Below, one piece after another: positions 4,680 to 9,735 of a DNA stretch of 9,735 nucleotides. This stretch comes from Desulfuromusa sp. (GTDB lineage Bacteria; Desulfobacterota; Desulfuromonadia; Desulfuromonadales; Geopsychrobacteraceae): the NCBI GenBank assembly GCA_021157505.1, contig JAGGWI010000092.1, positions 1-9,735 of the forward strand, written 5' to 3'. How positions within the stretch are numbered: the stretch's first letter is position 1; the number at the start of each line of letters is the position of its first letter. Made by a program: the position numbers and the translations under genes. The notes under the pieces are model-generated. The model ran no database searches and was not told the DNA's origin. It saw nothing but the letters and a program-made list of their open reading frames with translations.

Positions 4680-6275
4680 AGACGGTTCTTCCTCCAATCC
4701 AGAATCTGGCGACAACTCACCATCAACGGGAAAATAGATTGAAAAACGGGTACCCTCCCCTTCGCGACTCTTGACATCGACCCGACCACCGTGATTTTTT
4801 ATAATTCCATACGAAACAGATAATCCCAAACCAAATCCTTTTTGTGATTTAGTTGAGAAGAATGGATCAAACACTTTATCCAGATTTTCCTGACTGATGC
4901 CGGTACCGGTATCCTCAACCACTATTTTTATCTCTCTTTCCTCATCAACCCACTGGGTACTAATAATTAATTTTCCCCCATTCGGCATGGCCTGACCTGC
5001 ATTGATAAACATATTAAAGAATACCTGCTGGAGCTGATCAGCATCAATTTCCAGATCGGGCAGGGATTCTCCACAGTGACATTGAATGTCAACATCCTGC
5101 AAAATTATCTGTTGGGACACAAGGGTCAGGGTGTGTTCAATAATCCGGTTAATAGAATCCCGTTTCTTCTCGGGAAAAGACTCACGGGCAAATTCCAGCA
5201 GTCCCCGGACAATTTTGGCACATCTCCCGGTCTCCGAAACAATCAGGTCAAGGTTATCCTTAACCTGCTGCGGCAAATCCGGAGTTTTTGATGACAGCGA
5301 TGCAAACATCAAAATCCCGGTTAAAGGATTATTGATTTCATGAGCAACCCCCGCCACCAGCTCTCCCATGGAAGCAAGTTTGGCAGAACGTAGCAGTTGG
5401 CTCTGCATATCTGACATTTCGGCAGTCCGTTGCTCAACCTTAAGTTCAAGGGTATTCCCCCACTCCTTGAGCTCCAGCTGCGCCTGAGTCAAATTATCAG
5501 CCATAACATTGAAAGAACGTCCCAATTCTCCGATTTCATCTTTGGAGAGATTTTTCACCCGAGCGGACAGATCCCCCTCAGAAAGAGACTGTGTCTGCTC
5601 CAGTAGTCCCTGAATTGGATCACAGATATATTTTCTGGTCAGGAGATAATGGCAAAGAGATAGAATGAACAACATCACCGTTGTTGAGACGATGACATCC
5701 TTGTGGTGAACATGGGCCAGATCCGCCATTTGCCCCTGAGAGATCACCAGGTCAAGGACACCTATTTTCTTCTCCTCGGCGGAGTGAGCATGGCAATCGG
5801 CCGTATAACAAGTTGGCTCATTATAAATCCCCCGGGTAATACTTAGATACTGGTTACCCGAGTCATCAGAAAAAACCCGGCTGCGTATTTCTACCGGGAC
5901 ATCTATCAATGCCTTGGAACCTTCAAGATGACAAAAAGAGCAACTCTCATCATCTTCACTCAAAACCGTTCCAATCTCATGCTTGTTCATTGAGAAGCTG
6001 ACAACACCTGCTTTTCCCAGGATTCTGGCTCTCTTGACCCGTGGAGTTTTACCAATTTCTTCAATCATCAGCTGTAACTGTTCATTGTTGTCAGCCAGCA
6101 TTAAATGATACGAGTCCCGGAGTATCATTTCCGAAATCACATCCGCTTCCTGTAATGACTTGTCAGCAAAAACCTTCTGTACTTTTTCAATATGTAAAAA
6201 AGCGGAAATAGACATGACAATAAGTAGCACAATACTCGATATTGCCGTATATCTGATCGCCAGGCGAATACGCAT
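4677..6275 (-). CDS. Membrane sensor histidine kinase with haem c motifs in the periplasmic domain
   Basis: The product has 532 residues. The first transmembrane helix is at about 8-28 and the second at about 194-213, with a periplasmic domain of some 165 residues between. That domain holds a canonical haem c motif C112-SF-C115-H116 and a CX4CH motif C156-YTAD-C161-H162. A HAMP domain (about 212-266) and a coiled stretch follow. The HisKA box AHEINNPL has phospho-acceptor H312. The ATPase domain has the N box (N421/N425), G1 DTGTGI (455-460), the F box PFFSTK (471-476) and G2 GFGLGLS (480-486). GAGGAG precedes the ATG. The haem motifs suggest sensing of redox state, or a ligand such as NO, CO or O2, in the periplasm. 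The nearby sigma-54 response regulator is the probable partner. The TAA stop lies in the end of the MITE-like element. Confidence 0.92.
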   Translation of the reverse strand: MRIRLAIRYTAISSIVLLIVMSISAFLHIEKVQKVFADKSLQEADVISEMILRDSYHLMLADNNEQLQLMIEEIGKTPRVKRARILGKAGVVSFSMNKHEIGTVLSEDDESCSFCHLEGSKALIDVPVEIRSRVFSDDSGNQYLSITRGIYNEPTCYTADCHAHSAEEKKIGVLDLVISQGQMADLAHVHHKDVIVSTTVMLFILSLCHYLLTRKYICDPIQGLLEQTQSLSEGDLSARVKNLSKDEIGELGRSFNVMADNLTQAQLELKEWGNTLELKVEQRTAEMSDMQSQLLRSAKLASMGELVAGVAHEINNPLTGILMFASLSSKTPDLPQQVKDNLDLIVSETGRCAKIVRGLLEFARESFPEKKRDSINRIIEHTLTLVSQQIILQDVDIQCHCGESLPDLEIDADQLQQVFFNMFINAGQAMPNGGKLIISTQWVDEEREIKIVVEDTGTGISQENLDKVFDPFFSTKSQKGFGLGLSVSYGIIKNHGGRVDVKSREGEGTRFSIYFPVDGELSPDSGLEEEPS

Positions 6276-6328
6276 TTATGACTCCTCGTTGTTAACTCAA
6301 TCTATCGGTTCTTTAACTCTGTTATTAA

Positions 6329-6408
6329 AAATCCCCCTCAATCCCCCTTTTTCAAAGGGGGAGGTTTAAAAGCTCCCCTCTTTGGCAAAGAGGGGCTGGG
6401 GGAGATTT
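6329..6408. repeat. Compound repeat of two C/G-rich hairpins with outer inverted ends
   Basis: The outer ends AAATCCCCC (6329-6337) and GGGGGAGATTT (6398-6408) are inverted copies with one bulged base. Between them are two perfect 9-base hairpins with 3-base loops: TCCCCCTTT/AAAGGGGGA (6342-6350 and 6354-6362) and CCCCTCTTT/AAAGAGGGG (6375-6383 and 6387-6395). The layout is that of dispersed non-autonomous intergenic repeats. It may insulate or terminate transcription between the divergent genes, or simply be a passenger. Confidence 0.7.
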
Positions 6409-6539
6409 GAAGGTTTGGATTAAATACAATTGTTTCTGCCATACAAATCTTTAACGGATATTGCTGGATAATACTGGAGTGACGAAGTTTTTCAAACCTA
6501 AAAGTCTAAACACCTTCAATCTTGTTTTGCTGTCTTTAA

Positions 6540-6568
6540 TTGCCTTTTCATCTTTGCTGAAGTATAAA
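6540..6568 (+). promoter_or_regulatory. Sigma-70-like promoter for the UbiD-family gene
   Basis: TTGCCT (6540-6545) and TATAAA (6563-6568) are spaced by 17 bases, with 4/6 and 5/6 matches. Transcription would begin near 6575, about 34 bases before the ATG at 6609. Confidence 0.45.
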
Positions 6569-6608
6569 ATAACCCTTCTTCTCCTCTTCTCGGACGGGAT
6601 CAGCAGTA

Positions 6609-8450
6609 ATGGGATACCGAACTCTTCGACAGGCTATTAATGACCTGGAAACCAGCGGGCAGCTGATCCGTATAGATCAGCCAATTGAGGCAAATCTGCT
6701 AGCTGGTGCAATCCAGAGGCGAGTTTATCAACATCAGGGCCCAGCACTTTTCTTTACCAACCTTATCGGCAACCGTTTCCCGGCCGTAGCCAATCTATTT
6801 GGTACCTTGGAGAGAACCCAATATCTGTTTCGGGATACATTGCGGCAGGTCGAAACCCTGATCAAACTGAAACTTGATCCTAAAACTCTCCTGAGAACAC
6901 CTTCGATGTTCCTGTCTGCACCGCCTGCAGCTTTCCATCTGCTCCCCAAAAAAATTAAATCGGGGCCAATTTTACAGGGACAGACAACCATCAGCGAGCT
7001 ACCACAGATAAAAAGCTGGCCAGATGATGGTGGTCCATTTATCACTTTACCCCAGGTCTACAGTGAAAGCAGTCAAAACCCGGGAATTCGCTCGTCTAAT
7101 TTAGGGATGTACCGAGTCCAGTTGGCGGGGAATGATTACCTTCAGAACCGGGAGATCGGCCTCCATTATCAGCTTCATCGCGGCATTGGTGTCCATCATC
7201 AAGAAGCTCTGGAGCTGGGTCAACCATTCCGGATCAATATCTTTGTCGGTGGACCTCCAAGCCTGACGGTTGCAGCGGTCATGCCTCTTCCAGAAGGGAT
7301 GCCGGAGGTCTCTTTTGCCGGGCTACTTGGTGGTCACCGGATACCTATGGTGCAGCCCTCAGGGTTCTTGCCGATGCCAGCAGAAGCAGATTTTGTCATC
7401 TGCGGCACCATCGACCCGAAACAGCAGAAACCGGAAGGTCCATTTGGCGATCACCTTGGCTACTACAGCCTGGCCCACGATTTTCCACTGATTAATGTTG
7501 AGCGGGTCTTCCATCGACCAGATGCCGTCTGGCCGTTCACCACCGTTGGTCGCCCACCACAGGAAGATACCAGCTTTGGAAAGTTTATCCATGAGCTGAC
7601 AGGAGCACTGATTCCTGAAGTTCTCCCCGGAATAAAAGCAGTTCATGCCGTCGATGCCGCTGGAGTTCACCCGCTGCTACTGGCCATCGGCAGTGAACGC
7701 TACACCCCCTACAACAAACTTGAGCGACCACAGGAACTACTGACGCAGGCCAATGCCGTACTGGGACAGGGGCAGTTATCTCTGGCCAAATATCTGTTGA
7801 TTGTTGCTGAAAATGACAATCCCCAGCTTGACATCCACAACATTCCCGATTTTTTCCAACATCTACTGGAGCGAGTTGACTGGCAAAGAGATCTGCACTT
7901 TCAGACAGCAACAACGATCGATACCCTTGATTACAGCGGCCACGGCCTGAATCAAGGTTCAAAAGTTGTTATCGCTGCCGTTGGAGAGAAACAGCGTACT
8001 CTTCCCGCGGTGTTACCGGAGAATCTGGCTCTGCCACGCGGGTTTACAAAACCCAAGATCGCCCTTCCAGGTATTCTTTTTATAAAAGGTCCGACCTGTA
8101 ACGATTACCGTCCCGGAGAAGATTTGAACCTGCTGCGATTCTGCAAAAAAATGACCGTGGATGATCCGATCAACAGCTTCCCCCTGATCATGATTGTTGA
8201 TGACAGCGAATTCTGTGCTGCGGCATTGAACAACTGGCTCTGGGTTGGTTTTACCCGTTCTAATCCGGCTGCCGACATCTATGGAATTGGCAGTTTTTCA
8301 ACAGCAAAGCACTGGGGTTGTTCGGGATCGCTACTGATTGATGCTCGCAGCAAACCACACCATGCACCTGCCCTGATTGATGATCCGGAAATCGAAAGAG
8401 AGGTTGATCAATTGGCGGTTAATGATGGTCCGCTACAGGGGATCATTTAG
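6609..8450 (+). CDS. ubiD: UbiD-family prenylated-FMN-dependent decarboxylase
   Basis: The product has 613 residues, longer than E. coli UbiD (about 500). The extra length is mainly in the N-terminal third and C-terminal part. UbiD signatures are clear: NLGMYR (164-169), whose R169 matches the conserved active-site Arg, and PEGPFGDHLGYYS (275-287), whose E276 and D281 match the acidic pair five residues apart in Fdc1/UbiD. A WPFTTVGRPPQED stretch follows. Members remove a carboxyl group from aromatic or alpha,beta-unsaturated acids using prFMN, which is made by UbiX; no ubiX gene is in the window. In a quinone-dependent anaerobe, a step in quinone biosynthesis is the default guess, but aromatic-acid decarboxylation is equally compatible, so the symbol names the family rather than a proven role. 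The ribosome site is weak. The stop overlaps the convergent YdcZ-like gene by 8 bases. Confidence 0.9.
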   Translation: MGYRTLRQAINDLETSGQLIRIDQPIEANLLAGAIQRRVYQHQGPALFFTNLIGNRFPAVANLFGTLERTQYLFRDTLRQVETLIKLKLDPKTLLRTPSMFLSAPPAAFHLLPKKIKSGPILQGQTTISELPQIKSWPDDGGPFITLPQVYSESSQNPGIRSSNLGMYRVQLAGNDYLQNREIGLHYQLHRGIGVHHQEALELGQPFRINIFVGGPPSLTVAAVMPLPEGMPEVSFAGLLGGHRIPMVQPSGFLPMPAEADFVICGTIDPKQQKPEGPFGDHLGYYSLAHDFPLINVERVFHRPDAVWPFTTVGRPPQEDTSFGKFIHELTGALIPEVLPGIKAVHAVDAAGVHPLLLAIGSERYTPYNKLERPQELLTQANAVLGQGQLSLAKYLLIVAENDNPQLDIHNIPDFFQHLLERVDWQRDLHFQTATTIDTLDYSGHGLNQGSKVVIAAVGEKQRTLPAVLPENLALPRGFTKPKIALPGILFIKGPTCNDYRPGEDLNLLRFCKKMTVDDPINSFPLIMIVDDSEFCAAALNNWLWVGFTRSNPAADIYGIGSFSTAKHWGCSGSLLIDARSKPHHAPALIDDPEIEREVDQLAVNDGPLQGII

Positions 8451-8889
8451 GATATGGATTACAGATAAGAAAAACACCTACCAATAACAACGTCACCCCA
8501 AGCATCCGTTTATAATCAATCGGAATACCGCGCATCCCGAATAAACCATAGTGATCCATCGCCATTCCAGCAATGAGCTGAGAGACTATCGTTAACGCCA
8601 AGACGGCAGTTGTCCCGATACGGGGCACACCAATAATAGTCATCGTTACAAAGAATGCGCCAAACAGACCACCCGTTAATTGCCACCAATCCACAGCAGG
8701 GAGTCGGCGGAAATGTCCTTGTCCACTCGCAACCGAGATCAAAAACAGAACCAGAGTTCCAACCGCAAAAGAAACGGTAGCAGCTGTAAGGAAACCGGTC
8801 TTTTCTGCCAATCTGGCATTAATTGAGGGTTGCAACGCTACCGCTACACCACCAATAGCCATGAGAATAATAAGAACGAGATTCGACAT
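8443..8889 (-). CDS. YdcZ/DUF606-type small multi-span membrane protein (DMT-like)
   Basis: The product has 148 residues with about five hydrophobic spans: 3-19, 31-52, 69-86, 92-110 and 128-143. The N-terminus ILMAIGGVAVALQPSINARLAE, with Gln-Pro-x-x-Asn in the first helix, is typical of the DUF606/YdcZ family, often annotated as DMT-superfamily transporters of unknown substrate. The ATG at 8889 shares one base with the TAA stop of the upstream zinc-finger gene (TAATG), so translation is probably coupled; no strong ribosome site is seen. The end overlaps the convergent UbiD gene by 8 bases, leaving no room for a separate terminator. Confidence 0.85.
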   Translation of the reverse strand: MSNLVLIILMAIGGVAVALQPSINARLAEKTGFLTAATVSFAVGTLVLFLISVASGQGHFRRLPAVDWWQLTGGLFGAFFVTMTIIGVPRIGTTAVLALTIVSQLIAGMAMDHYGLFGMRGIPIDYKRMLGVTLLLVGVFLICNPYPK

Positions 8890-9248
8890 TATTTTATCTT
8901 TTCACTCTGTTTCTGACACTCAAGACAGAAAGGAGATTCAGGCCGTACCTGCAGACGGGCATAGTCAATCGGCTCTTCACAGCGGCGACACTCACCATAG
9001 CGTTGCTGCCTGAACGCAAGCAAAGCCGCTTTGATAAGGACCAACCGTTGCTGATGTCCGGCACGATTGGCCACAGCCATGGCCTGTTGCTGTAATGCAT
9101 CCATTCTGGATAACCGCCCAATTGGCTGGTCCAGAGCAACGATCTGGCTGCTGGCTGAGGATTCTGTCAGCAGCAGCTCTAACTCATCCTTCAGTACCAA
9201 TAATTTATTCTGCAGCTGTGCCTTCTGTTCGGCTGTCAATTCAGCCAT
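8889..9248 (-). CDS. DksA/TraR-family C4 zinc-finger protein
   Basis: The product has 119 residues. An N-terminal helical region (about 1-35) and the motif IGRLSRMDALQQQAM (43-57) are followed by a four-cysteine zinc finger: C87-RR-C90 and C108-LE-C111 (YGECRRCEEPIDYARL...PFCLEC). This is the layout of short DksA/TraR-like proteins that reach RNA polymerase through the secondary channel or act as related regulators. It is shorter than E. coli DksA (151 residues). The coiled-coil tip with paired acidic residues is not obvious, so a ppGpp-type role is not assured. The ATG overlaps the stop of the upstream hydrolase gene (TGATG) and its own stop overlaps the next start (TAATG). Confidence 0.87.
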   Translation of the reverse strand: MAELTAEQKAQLQNKLLVLKDELELLLTESSASSQIVALDQPIGRLSRMDALQQQAMAVANRAGHQQRLVLIKAALLAFRQQRYGECRRCEEPIDYARLQVRPESPFCLECQKQSEKIK

Positions 9249-9735
9249 CAGGGGGTTCGCTGACGCACCAGCTTCGATACCGCCTTAAACCCAGCCGTTC
9301 CAGCAACCTTCACCAACTGGAAAAGAGCTGTTTCGGTTGTCGTAATCACCGCGCCTGCCCGGGCAGCAGTAGAAATCGCATTATCGTAGTCACTCTTAAA
9401 ACGTGAGCTGATAGCATCACTCACCAGATGAACAACATAACCACGATCTAACAGATCGAGAACTGTCTGCAAGACACAAACATGACTTTCCATCCCGACG
9501 ATCAAAACCTGTTTGGCACCACTCTTTTCCAAAGCGGCAATAAAACTTTCTTCGCCACAACAGCTGAAAGCCATTTTTTCGATACAGTGTTGCTCCGTTG
9601 CCCCATTCAATTCGGCAACGGTATGGCCCAGTCCCTTCGAATATTGCTCGGTGGCAATAATTGGCAGGTCAAGTGCCTTAAAACCCTCAATCAACAAATT
9701 TGCGTGGAGAATCAACTGGCCATACAAATCCTGAT
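9248..9735 (-). CDS. Isochorismatase-family cysteine hydrolase (N-terminus beyond window)
   Basis: The frame runs to the right edge without a start of the usual kind. A TTG at 9727 is in frame, but the family needs about 25 more residues carrying the catalytic Asp (VVDIQ-type motif), so the true start is outside. Visible family features, numbered from 9727, are PIIATEQYSKGLGHTV (22-37), the catalytic Lys in EKMAFSCC (K51) and the nucleophile Cys in GMESHVCVLQT (C84), followed by DLLDRGYVVHLVSDA. The substrate cannot be told; the pattern is closest to generic ISOC1-like hydrolases rather than true isochorismatases or nicotinamidases. It is the first visible gene of a three-gene overlapping operon. 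Confidence 0.87.
   Translation of the reverse strand, partial: QDLYGQLILHANLLIEGFKALDLPIIATEQYSKGLGHTVAELNGATEQHCIEKMAFSCCGEESFIAALEKSGAKQVLIVGMESHVCVLQTVLDLLDRGYVVHLVSDAISSRFKSDYDNAISTAARAGAVITTTETALFQLVKVAGTAGFKAVSKLVRQRTP

Larger units (their letters stand above)
6276..6608. other. Intergenic region between divergent kinase and UbiD genes
   Basis: These 333 bases hold the kinase ribosome site (GAGGAG), a double-hairpin repeat (6329-6408) and a sigma-70-like promoter for the UbiD gene (6540-6568). No small gene with a ribosome site is seen. Bases 6410-6530 show nothing I can name. Confidence 0.55.

Noticed and set aside
6329..6408. CRISPR-like array from repeated C/G-rich units
   Set aside because: There are only two unlike hairpins with no regular spacers; it is a compound inverted repeat.

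Overview
The window looks like a chromosomal piece from an anaerobic, cytochrome-rich bacterium of the Desulfuromonadales/Geobacter type. The evidence is a multihaem c-type cytochrome next to a Tat-exported iron-sulfur protein, a sensor kinase with haem c motifs in its periplasmic domain, a sigma-54 response regulator, and AT-rich intergenic DNA carrying short palindromic repeats. This assignment is an inference from gene content. No rRNA or tRNA gene is present.

Left part (1-1324, all minus strand): the head of an operon for a membrane redox complex. In transcription order it encodes an 81-residue membrane protein, a 52-residue membrane protein that is easily missed, a five-CXXCH cytochrome, and the N-terminus of a Tat-signal 4Fe-4S protein that runs off the left edge. 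The order cytochrome then FeS subunit is that of quinone-linked periplasmic redox complexes (Hmc/Tmc/Cbc-like). An NrfD-type membrane subunit would be expected beyond position 1 but cannot be seen.

Middle part (1325-2590): a 460-base non-coding stretch with GTATAC-type palindromes and promoter-like sequences, a bidirectional terminator, then a second minus-strand operon. That operon encodes another 81-residue membrane protein, clearly paralogous to the first, followed by a degenerate receiver-domain protein that lacks the phospho-acceptor aspartate.

Regulators (2591-6275): a sigma-54 response regulator (plus strand) is divergent from the second operon, with a candidate -24/-12 promoter for that operon in the gap. 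Convergent with it is a membrane histidine kinase whose periplasmic domain has one CXXCH and one CX4CH motif. The two regulator genes are separated by a 146-base MITE-like element whose end supplies the kinase stop codon. A plausible reading is that a haem-based redox sensor kinase and a sigma-54 activator control the nearby cytochrome and small-membrane-protein operons.

Right part (6276-9735): a 333-base gap with a double-hairpin repeat and a sigma-70-like promoter, then a 613-residue UbiD-family decarboxylase (plus strand). It overlaps tail to tail with a tightly coupled minus-strand operon for an isochorismatase-family hydrolase (truncated at the right edge), a DksA/TraR zinc-finger protein and a YdcZ/DUF606 membrane protein. 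These are ordinary metabolic or housekeeping genes with no visible link to the redox cluster.
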